From CAWCTD01 sp963798455 (GTDB lineage: Bacteria > Acidobacteriota > Terriglobia > Bryobacterales > Bryobacteraceae): a DNA stretch of 64,000 nt. The notes below the pieces were generated by a model. That model did no database searches, had not been told where the DNA came from, and worked only from the letters and a program-made list of their open reading frames with translations. The position numbers were made by a program, and so were the translations under genes. The stretch lies in NCBI GenBank assembly GCA_963798455.1, contig CAWCTD010000003.1, forward strand, positions 2,108,001-2,172,000, written 5' to 3'. This document shows, one piece after another, positions 43,259-52,159 of the stretch (positions within the stretch are counted from its first letter, which is position 1; every line of letters starts with the position of its first letter).

Positions 43259-45001
43259 TCACTGCTTCACGCTGACCGATGCGGAAACCCCGACATTGCC
43301 CGCCGCGTCGTAGGCCTTCTCTTGGAGGACGTGCTGTCCGGGTGTGGCCTTGCGGCTGTTCCACTTCATCGTGAACGGCGCGGAAGTGGACGTGCCTGTC
43401 AGTATCCCATCGATATACAAACCAACGCTGACCACGCCGACACTGTCGCTTGCGGCGCACGTGACGGACACGTTCCCCGAGACGGTGGCGCCGTTGGCCG
43501 GCGAGGTGATGGTGATCGTGGGCGCCGCGGTGTCAGCGGCTGCATTGCTGACGGTCACCGTGACGGAAGAACTCGAGGAATTCCCCGCGGCGTCGCTGGC
43601 TTTGGCCAGGAGCGTATGAGCACCATTGACGGCCTTCGTGGAGTCCCATGCGAAGCTGTAAGGAAACGCGGAATCGGTCGCGTACAGGGCGCCATCCACG
43701 TACAGGCTCACGGATGCCACCCCCACGTTGTCGGTGGCGGTCACCTGCACGGACACCTGCCCCGAGACCACCGCGCCATTGGCCGGCGAGGTGATCGCCA
43801 CGGCTGGCGCTTCGGTGTCCGGCCCGCCGCTGCCGGCGCCCACTGCTTTCGCCGCGTTCACACGGCCATAACCGTAGGCCGGGTCCCATCCGGCCGGTCC
43901 GCGATCATCCGCCGACTGCTTCAGGATGTTGGTGACCTGTGCGGGCGTCAAGGCCGGGTTCTGCGACAGCACCAGGGCCGCGACACCGGCTACGATCGGT
44001 GCGGAGAACGATGTTCCGCAGGCGGACGAGTATCCTCCTCCCTTCACGGTCGTGTCCCCCACGCACCCCGGAGCGGCAAGATCGACGTTGTTCCCCGTGT
44101 TCGACCAGGAGTACAGTACGTCGTTCTGATCGGTGCCGCTAACAGTGAGAATGTAGGGATTGTCCGCGCTGGAATCGAAAGTGCCGTAGTTGCCCGCCGA
44201 GGAACTGACCACGCCCCCGTGGTCATAGAAATACTTCGCGGCCGAGGTGACGGTGGAACTCGTCGTCACCATGTAGCTGATGTTGGCGACCCGGGCTCCG
44301 TGGTTCGCCGCCCACGTCAGCCCGCTCGCGATGTCAGAGTACGTGGCGTAGCCTTTGGCGTCCGATATGCGAACCGGCATGATCAGGCAGTACCACGCCA
44401 GGGAAGCGACGCCGGTTCCGTTGTTGCCGTATGCGGCGGCGGTCCCCGCCACCATGGTGCCGTGCCCGTAGACGTCGCTGGTGTCCGAACTGTTGCCGTA
44501 AATGTTCCAACCGGGGACCATGTTCGCCGCGAGGTCCGGGTGGGCCCCGTCCACGCCGGTGTCAAGGATGGCGATGATGATGCCGCTGTTCCCGGTTGTC
44601 ACGGACCAGGCGTCGGGCGCGGCAACCCTTTGAAGATGCCACTGGCTGGAGTACAGAGGGTCGTTCGGTGTAACCGAGTCCGGGGGCAGGACGCGGTCCA
44701 GCTCGGCAAACTCCACCTCGGCGCGTCCTCGAAAGGCGCGCTCGAGAGCCGTCTCGCTGGCGTTCGGCGGCAGGGATACCACTTTCACGCCGATCTCCGG
44801 AAGTTCGCGATCTTCCCGCCCCTGAAGCGCTGCCAGCACGCCTCGGACCTGGTCCGGCCTGACGTTAGCGCGGAACTTGACGAGGAGGCGTCCGGGGACA
44901 TGAGGCGGCCCCTGTGCCCAGCCCGAGCCTAAGCCCGCCGTCACGAATAGAACAAAAGCCGCGAGGCAGCGGCCGCGAGGGCTATACTTGAAAGAGTTCA
45001 T
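43259..45001 (-). CDS. Secreted subtilisin-like (S8) protease with Ig-like repeats
   Basis: About 580 residues. A signal peptide (CLAAFVLFVTAGLGSGWAQG) and a propeptide-like I9 domain (GRLLVKFRANVRPDQVRGVLAAL) precede the S8 catalytic domain, with the Asp in IAILDTGVDGAHPDL, the His in DVYGHGTMVAGTAA and the Ser in SACGTSFSAPIVAGVAALVL. Two tandem Ig-like domains follow, each beginning ITSPANGA(V/T)VSG(Q/N)VSV and containing SV(S/G)LYVDG-type strands. The ATG at 45001 gives MNSFKYSPRG; earlier in-frame ATGs lack a ribosome site. It is an extracellular scavenging protease by family. Confidence 0.92.
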   Translation of the reverse strand: MNSFKYSPRGRCLAAFVLFVTAGLGSGWAQGPPHVPGRLLVKFRANVRPDQVRGVLAALQGREDRELPEIGVKVVSLPPNASETALERAFRGRAEVEFAELDRVLPPDSVTPNDPLYSSQWHLQRVAAPDAWSVTTGNSGIIIAILDTGVDGAHPDLAANMVPGWNIYGNSSDTSDVYGHGTMVAGTAAAYGNNGTGVASLAWYCLIMPVRISDAKGYATYSDIASGLTWAANHGARVANISYMVTTSSTVTSAAKYFYDHGGVVSSSAGNYGTFDSSADNPYILTVSGTDQNDVLYSWSNTGNNVDLAAPGCVGDTTVKGGGYSSACGTSFSAPIVAGVAALVLSQNPALTPAQVTNILKQSADDRGPAGWDPAYGYGRVNAAKAVGAGSGGPDTEAPAVAITSPANGAVVSGQVSVQVTATDNVGVASVSLYVDGALYATDSAFPYSFAWDSTKAVNGAHTLLAKASDAAGNSSSSSVTVTVSNAAADTAAPTITITSPANGATVSGNVSVTCAASDSVGVVSVGLYIDGILTGTSTSAPFTMKWNSRKATPGQHVLQEKAYDAAGNVGVSASVSVKQ

Positions 45002-45220
45002 GGTGTATACCATTCTTCTCGGCGAAAACTTGGGGATTTCGCGTACCCCCGGCGGTTTTCGCGAAGAATGCAAGCATGATTCTAAGGGTGAATGAGGGCC
45101 TCTACAACGCTGTCTTTGGTTTGTAGTACATGACTAACCAGAGTGGTTTTCTGGTGGATTTAGTGGTTGTTGCCACGAACCCGACGGCTGGCTTTGCTCA
45201 AAGGCCGCCTGGCCCATCGG

Positions 45221-45280
45221 GGTGGCAGCGCGGATTAAGACTTATGCACCCTGAGCCGAGGAGCATGTCTATGCCTGCGT
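45221..45280. repeat. 60-bp direct repeat, copy 1
   Basis: A stretch beginning ggtggcagcgcggattaaga and ending atgtctatgcctgcgt is identical to 49094-49153. This copy ends exactly at the left inverted repeat of the ISKra4-type element. The sequence from 45002 to 45220 contains no recognisable gene. Confidence 0.75.
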
Positions 45281-45304
45281 GGGTGCGCGACATAGAAGTG
45301 ACGA

Positions 45305-46441
45305 TCAAGCCGCTCGACGGCTCTCCCAGTAATCCTCAAAACGGCTGTTGAGATGAGAGCAGCGCAGCGCGAGGATCGCGTTGGCGCCGCGAACGGTCCA
45401 GAACATCCCGGACCGTTTGAGACGGGCGCCAATCACTGTCTTGCAGCCGGCCTCAATGACGCCTGAGCCGACAAACAGGTGCTGGCGGCGGAACTGGGGG
45501 TAGTGCATGCGATGGGTGTTGGTTTCAAAATAGTCGGCTTCAATGCGAATCTTCTCGGCTACTTCGGGATTGGCGGAATGGATGGAACGCAGCACACCCA
45601 CCAGGTTTGCGATCTTCCCCTTATCGAGCAGGCGCTCTTGATAGACCTTGATCCAGGCTTTCTGGTTCCGCTCGTCGTTGGGAAGTAGCCTGCGGGCCAA
45701 ATCCCGAAGGTGCTGGCGAGCGTGATAGAGATCGACAATCTGCACCGCGCTGGGGAAATGTTGCGCGGCCAGGTTCCAGATCCATTCCGCACCGTCGCCG
45801 ATGACGACTTTCTTTTTCGCACGGCTCCATCCGCGTTTCCAGGCTTCCAGATAAAGCCGCCGGCCAAACTCCTCCGCGGCCTCGATGGCGCCGGCATAGG
45901 TGGTCGAATCCGGGTCGCGGATGGGGTAGCCCTCCTGGTCCCAAGTGGTCTGGGTGAACACACATCCCAACTTGGCTTCGCGGGTATGAGCCGGTTGGCC
46001 CTCCAGCTTGCCCTTTCGGCCCTCTGTCTCTTTCTTCACCACCGGCACTCCCGTCCCATCCATCTGCATGTACAAGATGGGAATCGGCTGGCCCACAATG
46101 ACGGGCAGGTCCAACTGGACGGCGCGCTGGATCTCGCCTTGTTCCCCTTGAGCGACATCGGCGCCAATAGCCTCCGCGGTTCGCTCCACGGCTTTGGTAG
46201 TCACCTCCAGGTCGGCCAGAAGTTTCATCTGCTGGCGGCCGTGGTCGAAAGGGACTTCCTGCCCTACCAGGGCCTGCACGCGGCGCACCCCGGGGGAGAA
46301 CTCCGTGTCTGCAATGTCGAGTTCGGCATCGGCGGGAAACTGGCCGGTGCGACAGTGCGAGCACAAGTAGTAGGGGCGTGATACTTCCACTGGACCCAGC
46401 GCCGCGGCTTCGGCGTGATGCAGGGCCGAGCCTACCGCCAT
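45305..46441 (-). CDS. ISKra4-family transposase
   Basis: A 378-residue DDE transposase from the ATG at 46441. Key stretches are YMQMDGTGVPVVKKETEGRKGK, REAKLGCVFTQTTWDQEGYPIRDPDSTTYAG, VVIGDGAEWIWNLAAQHFPSAVQIVDLYHARQHL and VGSGVIEAGCKTVIGARLKRSGMFWTVRGANAILALRC, all typical of ISKra4. In the same frame, protein-like sequence continues upstream (GKETVEAIRQEVAREVEQRLRILFAGRRKTGRWDLEAIE) into the end of the DUF6788 gene, with no ATG, GTG or TTG. The natural product may therefore be a frameshift fusion with the first gene, entered by slipping back one base near the ggaaaagaaa tract. Confidence 0.88.
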   Translation of the reverse strand: MAVGSALHHAEAAALGPVEVSRPYYLCSHCRTGQFPADAELDIADTEFSPGVRRVQALVGQEVPFDHGRQQMKLLADLEVTTKAVERTAEAIGADVAQGEQGEIQRAVQLDLPVIVGQPIPILYMQMDGTGVPVVKKETEGRKGKLEGQPAHTREAKLGCVFTQTTWDQEGYPIRDPDSTTYAGAIEAAEEFGRRLYLEAWKRGWSRAKKKVVIGDGAEWIWNLAAQHFPSAVQIVDLYHARQHLRDLARRLLPNDERNQKAWIKVYQERLLDKGKIANLVGVLRSIHSANPEVAEKIRIEADYFETNTHRMHYPQFRRQHLFVGSGVIEAGCKTVIGARLKRSGMFWTVRGANAILALRCSHLNSRFEDYWESRRAA

Positions 46442-46509
46442 CTCGATGGCTTCCAGGTCCCAACGGCCGGTCTTGCGGCGGCCCGCGAAGAGGATGCGTA
46501 AGCGTTGCT

Positions 46510-46911
46510 CTACTTCGCGCGCGACTTCCTGGCGGATCGCTTCGACCGTTTCTTTTCCTGTTTCGTTTGCGGCTCCCGCTCTGCGGAGCGCGAACGGCAG
46601 ATCTCGGTGTTGGTTTGGACGAACTCGCGACTGAGCTGCCGGAACTTGCGGAATTCCGCCACTTCCCTCTCGGCCTTGTGGATCGCGGCGGGGGTGGGCA
46701 ACGACTCAGAGATCGACTTGCCCTTCACTTTATACGTGAGCCGGAAGTTGGGACCGTGGCCGGGCTGTCCGGGCTGATGGCAGCGACAGTCCGGTTTGCC
46801 GCAGCGGCCAGAGGTGCTGGTAACGGAACCGGGGCGAAGGTCGCCGAGTTGCGCAATCTGCTCAGCGATCGTCTCCCGATGCTGCTCTAACTCGGTAAGG
46901 GAATGTGGCAT
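46510..46911 (-). CDS. DUF6788-type accessory protein of the ISKra4 element
   Basis: 133 residues: MPHSLTELEQHRETIAEQIAQLGDLRPGSVTSTSGRCGKPDCRCHQPGQPGHGPNFRLTYKVKGKSISESLPTPAAIHKAEREVAEFRKFRQLSREFVQTNTEI and a very basic C-terminus. The CGKPDCRCH cluster and YKVKGK segment are family features. It probably binds DNA or starts the transposase reading frame, since the transposase frame opens inside its last codons. Confidence 0.8.
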   Translation of the reverse strand: MPHSLTELEQHRETIAEQIAQLGDLRPGSVTSTSGRCGKPDCRCHQPGQPGHGPNFRLTYKVKGKSISESLPTPAAIHKAEREVAEFRKFRQLSREFVQTNTEICRSRSAEREPQTKQEKKRSKRSARKSRAK

Positions 46912-47129
46912 GGGGGCCTCCTGTCCCTAGCGTATTATCTACGCAAGGAATACGAACACAAAAAAGGAACCCCGCCGCCGCCCACTTCTGTGTCGCGCAC
47001 CCCGCGGATACGCCCTCTTGTCCAATTTAGGTTATGGTACGCTGGAATGCCCGTCTTGGATCATCGGCGCAGGGCGCTCTAATCGTATGAGTGATTGGCG
47101 CGATTCAGGGCTGGAAAAGGAGATTCCAG

Positions 47130-48716
47130 ATGAGAATTCAACGTTATCTCGCTCTCATGTTGGCTTTGCTTAGCCTAGCATTGTGCCTTGGCGTGTCGTT
47201 GGCCTCGGCCGCGGAACGCGCTGCCGTCGCCGCAACCGACCCACTCGGCAACATCAATCGGCTTCCCGCCGCACTCGAGCAGACGGTCGGACTGCTCCGC
47301 ACCGACCTCGAGGCGAACGGTTTCGCCGTCGCGCGCGGCTACTGGACGCTGTGGGGGGTGGACGACTGCAAGTATCCGCTCCAGACCCTCGGCTATTGCT
47401 ACGGCAACAATCCGACGGCGCCCTACGTGCTCGCGGTCGTGCCGCCGTGGAAGGACGAGTATGTGGACCAGAGGTTCCATCACATACTGAACGAGCCGCA
47501 GCGCAGCATGTCCGCGAACCTACAGGCTGGACCAGCACGAGGCGCTCGTCATCGTCGCCCAGCTCCCTCCGCCGGCACGCTATTTCGGGATCCAGTCGAA
47601 CGTCTTCACGAGGCAGGTCGCCTTCAACGCGCTTGATCCGATCATCCCGCGTGTCGCCGGTGATCCGCTGCTGCAGAGCATCCTATTTGGCGTCTCACCC
47701 GATCCGTCGCGGATGATGCTGGTGGCGAGCATCGGCAACAGCACGAACAACGTCGTCATCGAACAGCAGACTGGAAGCGACGACCCATGGAACAGGCCGG
47801 CGTACATCGTGATCGCGTCCGACGGCGACATGGCGGCGGAGATGACCGACGCGCTCGTAGACGCTGGCGCTTCCTTGTCTGACATTTTCACGGAGCCCGT
47901 TTCTCCCGAGCTGGTCAAGCTGGGACTCGACCGCTCGGCGGACGATCTGATCACCTACATCCGATACTCCATGCCGCTCGACCGGGCGGCGGGTGAGCAA
48001 TGGCGCCAGGAGTTGCCCCTCACAATCCTCCGCGTCCGCGACATGAGCTCGCGGTACAACGATCCGCTTCCAATCCCCGCATACGAAACACGCACGGCAA
48101 ACCGCGATGAGACGACGGAGCTGGCCGGCGACTTCACGGCGCTCCAGGACGCCGTCTGCGCGCGCTGGGGACAACCGGGGTCGCGCGTGGACGTTTTTCA
48201 GCGCGTACAAGCTCCTCGATCTCATCGGGCAGCACTGCCTTGGTTATGGTTATCCCGATCCCACTGTGGAGCGTGGTCCAATGGATTGCCTGGGCGACAC
48301 GCAGGACGCCGATTACCAGATCAGCCAGTCGGCGCAGATTGACGGCGGCAAGGTTATCGCCGTGGTGGGGACGCTCTCGAAGGCGACGGGGAATGCGACC
48401 TACACGAGCCTGTCGGTGAACTGGTTCCCTGAACTCGTCGGCGTCGCGAACATCGATGACACCGATCTCCTTGGAACCGCCGCGCGCTTCGGTACAGCGA
48501 ATTCCTCCCTGTTTTATGTGTATTACGTGGCTCGCGATTGCACCGGACTGACTCCCTGTCGCGAGATTTCGAAAAGACTCGTGCCGACCGGCGGAACTCA
48601 TCAAATTCATACAGCGCAACTATGTCAATCCGGGTTCGAAACGTGGGCCGGATCCGTACAAGATTCTCAACCCCGTCGCGATCGTTCTCGATGGACGGAA
48701 TCGGCCGATTCCGTAG
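47130..48716 (+). pseudogene. Secreted hypothetical protein with several frameshifts
   Basis: The ATG at 47130 (ribosome site aaggagattcc) gives the signal peptide YLALMLALLSLALCLGVSLASA, then ERAAVAATDPLGNINRLPAALEQTVGLLRTDLEANGF. Coding continues in another frame from about 47521 (YRLDQHEALVIVAQLPPPARYFGIQSNVFTRQ), shifts again near 48173 (DNRGRAWTFFSAYKLLDLIG), and ends in AELIKFIQRNYVNPGSKRGPDPYKILNPVAIVLDGRNRPIP with a stop at 48714-48716 after one or two further slips near 48540-48595. Joined length is about 520 residues. Single surplus or missing bases explain the slips. The gene lies in debris between the IS and tRNA-Cys, so genuine decay is as plausible as sequencing error. No known family recognised. 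Confidence 0.65.
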
Positions 48717-48927
48717 GGAGGAGATTCGGCCTTAGAACGGCAATTCCTCTGTGATCGCGGTTCCGTTGTCATGCCGACGTGTTCCCGGTCGCTGTAAATC
48801 CGGACTGACGCGTTTGCGTGCTCACGAAGCGACGGTCGCATTCCTGGCAAACGCCGCTGCGGCGCGGAGAAAGCAGAAACTCGACAAGGCGGGCCAACAG
48901 GCGAAACCGAAGCTTTGCGTCCAGCGG

Positions 48928-49101
48928 TTAGTTTGGACGAACTCGCGACTGAGTTGTCGGAACTTGCGGAACTCCGCCACTTCCCTCTCGGCCTCTTGGA
49001 TGGCAGCGAGAGTGGGCAAAGACTCGGAAATCGACATGCCGTTCACTTTATAGGTGAGCCGGAAGTTGGGCCCGTGGCCGGGCTGTCCGAGCTGGTGGCA
49101 G
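48928..49101 (-). pseudogene. Remnant of a second DUF6788/ISKra4 first gene
   Basis: About 170 bp closely similar to 46612-46787, encoding NFRLTYKVNGMSISESLPTLAAIQEAEREVAEFRKFRQLSREFVQTN but cut at both ends. It joins directly to the second 60-bp repeat. The transposase part is absent. The stretch 48717-48927 holds no recognisable gene. Confidence 0.8.
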
Positions 49102-49153
49102 CGCGGATTAAGACTTATGCACCCTGAGCCGAGGAGCATGTCTATGCCTGCGT
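49094..49153. repeat. 60-bp direct repeat, copy 2
   Basis: Identical to 45221-45280. Here it is fused to the DUF6788 remnant, whose bases supply its first ten positions, and it ends about 50 bp before tRNA-Cys. The block of 3.8 kb between the copies holds the IS and the frameshifted secreted gene. Confidence 0.75.
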
Positions 49154-49204
49154 TGACTTCCCGCACCGGCCCGCGCTATGTTCAAAACTGAGAGTCCCTC
49201 TCGC

Positions 49205-49279
<75 letters not shown>

Positions 49280-49311
49280 GCAGCTAAGCCCCATCCACCG
49301 CCGGGCGTTCC

Positions 49312-49570
49312 TCAGCGCGACGGAATCGGTTCGTAGACGACGTAGTCGAACTGCTTCGAGTCCGGGCTCCAGGAGTTGACGTTGATGCTGCCCTGGCCGC
49401 CGAAGAAAGTCGCCAGCGTCTCGATCCCGGCCGGCTTGAGACTCTTGCCCGGCACAGGCATGGAGCGCAGCGTCACGCCTTCCATCTTGCCGTTGTGGTT
49501 CTCGGTGCCCTTGGGGAAGGCCAGCCACACCATCCACTTGCCGTCGCGAGGGCGGCCCAGGTTGCCCGCT
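49312..49570 (-). pseudogene. C-terminal fragment of a PD40/TolB-like beta-propeller protein
   Basis: An open stretch reading APAGNLGRPRDGKWMVWLAFPKGTENHNGKMEGVTLRSMPVPGK and ending INVNSWSPDSKQFDYVVYEPIPSR, with no start and with a stop codon just upstream. The NVNSWSPDSKQFDYV strand is the WSPDGK-type repeat of periplasmic TolB-like propellers. It is the 3' end of a larger gene whose 5' part is missing; the break lies just before the nucleoside hydrolase gene. Confidence 0.75.
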
Positions 49571-49616
49571 GGCGCATATCAGGAGGTAGAATACCACCAT
49601 CGGGTTGGCTGACAGC

Positions 49617-50615
49617 ATGACAAAGACAGTGCTGCTATTCGCCGTGCTTTGTGTGACGGCCTGGCAGGCGGCCGCCGCTCCGGTGCCGGTTATCTTCGAC
49701 ACGGACATGGGCAACGACGTCGACGATGCGCTCGCTCTCGCGCTACTTCACGCCCTTGAGAGCCGCGGCGAATGCCGCCTGATCGCCGTCACCGTGACCA
49801 AGGACAATCCCTGGAGCGCCCCCTACGTCGATCTGGTCAACACCTTCTACCACCGCGCCTACATCCCCGTGGGGATGGTGAAAGGGAGCGGCATCACGCC
49901 CAAGGACAGCCCCATGATTCAGGTCCCGGCCGAGAGGAAGCGCCCCGATGGCACTTTGGTTTACCGCCGCCGCATCAGCAGCGGCGCCGAGGCTCCCGAC
50001 GCCGTGGCCCTGCTGCGGCGCGTGCTGGCGGCCGAGGCGGACAACAGCGTCGTCATCGTTCAGACTGGTTTCAGCACCAACCTGGCTCGGCTTCTCGATT
50101 CCGCCCCGGACGCGGCCAGCCCCCTTCCAGGCCGTGAGCTGGCGGCGCGCAAGGTAAAGCTTCTCTCCGTCATGGCCGGCAATTTCGCCCAGAACAAGCC
50201 AGAGTACAACGTCCAGACGGATGTGCCCTCGGCGCAGAAGCTGTTCCGCGAATGGCCGACGAAGATCGTGGCCAGCGGCTACGAGATCGGAGAGTCCATG
50301 CTCTTTCCCGCCGCGAGCATTGAGCGGGATTTCTCCTATGTGCCGGACCACCCCGTGGCGGAGGCCTACCGCAACTACATGCGGATGCCTTACAACCGCC
50401 CGACGTGGGACCTCACCGCTGCCCTGTACGCCGTGCGGCCGAACGCCGGATACTTCTCATTGTCTTCCCCGGGCACGATCACCGCGGACGCCCAGGGGCG
50501 CACACACTTCACGCCTGGCGCGGGTGGCCGTCACCAGTATCTAATGGTGAACGACGCCCAACGCACCCGAACGCTGGAGTGCATGATCTTGCTCGCCAGC
50601 CAGCCGCCACAGTAA
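49617..50615 (+). CDS. Exported nucleoside hydrolase (IunH family)
   Basis: Ca-dependent hydrolysis of nucleosides to base and ribose. A signal peptide (TVLLFAVLCVTAWQAAAAP) is followed by the diagnostic VPVIFDTDMGNDVDDALALALLHAL with the DxDxxxDD calcium site. Other family pieces are VAVTVTKDNPWSAPYVDLVNTFYHRA and VVIVQTGFSTNLARLL. The 332-residue length is normal. A TTG at 49605 is an alternative start. Export is unusual and fits scavenging of external nucleosides, feeding the salvage operon at 14.4-19.5 kb. Confidence 0.88.
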   Translation: MTKTVLLFAVLCVTAWQAAAAPVPVIFDTDMGNDVDDALALALLHALESRGECRLIAVTVTKDNPWSAPYVDLVNTFYHRAYIPVGMVKGSGITPKDSPMIQVPAERKRPDGTLVYRRRISSGAEAPDAVALLRRVLAAEADNSVVIVQTGFSTNLARLLDSAPDAASPLPGRELAARKVKLLSVMAGNFAQNKPEYNVQTDVPSAQKLFREWPTKIVASGYEIGESMLFPAASIERDFSYVPDHPVAEAYRNYMRMPYNRPTWDLTAALYAVRPNAGYFSLSSPGTITADAQGRTHFTPGAGGRHQYLMVNDAQRTRTLECMILLASQPPQ

Positions 50616-50636
50616 GCGTTGGCCGGCCGCGCTCAA

Positions 50637-50769
50637 GGAGCTTGTTGAAAAACCTGTCCGAATGCGGACCAGGACAAGACGGGAGTCTTATCCCACACCT
50701 GGAATCAGCGACTTGCGTCCACGTGGGGTAAGTCTCCTGACTTGCCCGGCAGGTCCTTCAACAAGCTCC
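50637..50769. mobile_element. MITE-like element with 13-bp terminal inverted repeats
   Basis: The terminal repeats ggagcttgttgaa (50637-50649) and ttcaacaagctcc (50757-50769) are exact complements. Inside is a second, imperfect pair: gacgggagtcttatcccac (50678-50696) against gtggggtaagtctcc (about 50722-50736). No coding sequence, 133 bp. It sits between two genes, ending five bases before the stop of larA. A 25-bp part recurs at 10624-10648. Confidence 0.65.
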
Positions 50770-50774
50770 AAGGT

Positions 50775-52052
50775 CTATGTGCAGCACTTGGCCAGCACAT
50801 AGGGCCCCTCGGGGATGACCGCCACCGTCGCACCAGGCGTAAGAGAATCCGCCAAGGCATCGATCGCAGCCGAAGGCGACGTGTGGGCGGGTCCCCACAG
50901 CGTTGGGTAATACTCCGCAGGCAGCCCCGGCACGTAGAAACTGATGTCCGCCCTGCGCGTCGCCATGGCGAGCTTCTCGAGCTGCCACTGGTCGATCACC
51001 ACGGGCGACCGGTCGATGTGGTCGAGAAAGCCTTGCCAGGACGGGAAGGTCTTGAGCATCCCCCGGAATTCCGGCGCCCCGGGGCCCTCCTCGCAGGCTG
51101 CCATCAGCAGGATCTTGCCCCCTGGCTTGACGATGTGCTGGGCCGCGGTGATGCCCTTGAGGGTTTGGTAAAAGGTCAAGTCCAGCGGGTATCCGGCGCC
51201 GGTGGTGAGCACCGCGTCCACGGGATCATCGAGCGTCTCCAGCATCACTCGCGAGACGAATTCCACGCCGCGCCGGTGGGCCGCCAAGGGGTCGCCGGCG
51301 AAGACCCCGGCGATGCTCCGGTCCCGCGCCAGCGCGACGTCCACCATGAAGTCGTGCCGCGCCATGCGCGCGATCTCCAGCAGTTCCTCGTGCAGCGGGT
51401 TGCCTTCGATGGAGCCTTCGCAAGTGCGCGGGTCCCGCATGAACTTGGGGCTGTGAAGGACCTCGATGGTCTGGCGCGCCGCCTGGCCGGGAGCCACCAG
51501 TTTGCGCCCGCCGGAGTAGCCCAGCATCAGGTGCGGCTCGACGAAGCCCAGCGTCAGGTGGAGGTCCGCCGAGACAAAGCGCTCGTCGATATAGACCGGC
51601 GTGCCGGACGCGGTGGCGCCCAGGTAGCGGTGCTCGGAGAGTTCTCTGGCGTTGTGATTGCCCCAACGGTAAGCGGAAGCGATCTCCGGAGCCACAATTT
51701 CCGAGACCTCGGCCTCACTGGCAGGGCGGTGCAGCCCCGTGGCGATGAGGATGATAATCCTGTCCCTCGGGATGCCGGCCCGCTCCAGCCGCTTGAGGAC
51801 CGGTGGCAACACCTTCCGGTTGGGCGCAGGCCGCGTGATGTCGCAGACCGAGATCGCTGCCGACCGTTTCCCCCGCGCCAGAGCCTCCAGAGGCGGTGAT
51901 GCAATGGGGGCATCCAGAGCCTCCTCAAGCGCGGCGGAGGCGTCATCGAGAGGGCGGGCGGATCGAGCTTCCAGCAGGCGGTAGTTCAGCCCCGCCGGAA
52001 GTTCCACCTCGAGACCAGTCTTGCCGAAAGCGAGACGAGTGCGCACAAGCAC
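50775..52052 (-). CDS. larA: Nickel-dependent lactate racemase-like protein (LarA family)
   Basis: A 425-residue protein of the DUF2088/LarA family. Motifs include ISVCDITRPAPNRKVLPPVL, IATGLHRPASEAEVSEIVAPEI, HNARELSEHRYLGATASGTPVYID and LGYSGGRKLVAPGQAARQTIEVLHS, the loop that in LarA carries the cofactor lysine. LarA uses a nickel-pincer nucleotide to racemise lactate or related 2-hydroxy acids. The LarB, LarC and LarE maturation genes are not in the window, so the exact substrate and cofactor are unproven. Confidence 0.88.
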   Translation of the reverse strand: MLVRTRLAFGKTGLEVELPAGLNYRLLEARSARPLDDASAALEEALDAPIASPPLEALARGKRSAAISVCDITRPAPNRKVLPPVLKRLERAGIPRDRIIILIATGLHRPASEAEVSEIVAPEIASAYRWGNHNARELSEHRYLGATASGTPVYIDERFVSADLHLTLGFVEPHLMLGYSGGRKLVAPGQAARQTIEVLHSPKFMRDPRTCEGSIEGNPLHEELLEIARMARHDFMVDVALARDRSIAGVFAGDPLAAHRRGVEFVSRVMLETLDDPVDAVLTTGAGYPLDLTFYQTLKGITAAQHIVKPGGKILLMAACEEGPGAPEFRGMLKTFPSWQGFLDHIDRSPVVIDQWQLEKLAMATRRADISFYVPGLPAEYYPTLWGPAHTSPSAAIDALADSLTPGATVAVIPEGPYVLAKCCT

Positions 52053-52159
52053 ACCGTATCACAGCCGGATGCCGTAATACTCAAAACGGTTGGGAGCAAG
52101 GGCGAGCACCCGCCCTTCTTGAGAGCATCCGCGTCCACTTCATCTGAGCCTGGGTCGCC

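Larger units (their letters stand above)
45281..47002. mobile_element. ISKra4-type insertion sequence
   Basis: Bounded by inverted repeats gggtgcgcgacatagaagtg (45281-45300) and the complement of gggtgcgcgacacagaagtg (46983-47002), 19 of 20 identical. It carries a DUF6788-type first gene and an ISKra4 transposase, both on the minus strand. Length 1,722 bp. No clear target duplication is visible. A decayed fragment of a related copy lies at 48928-49101. Confidence 0.8.
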
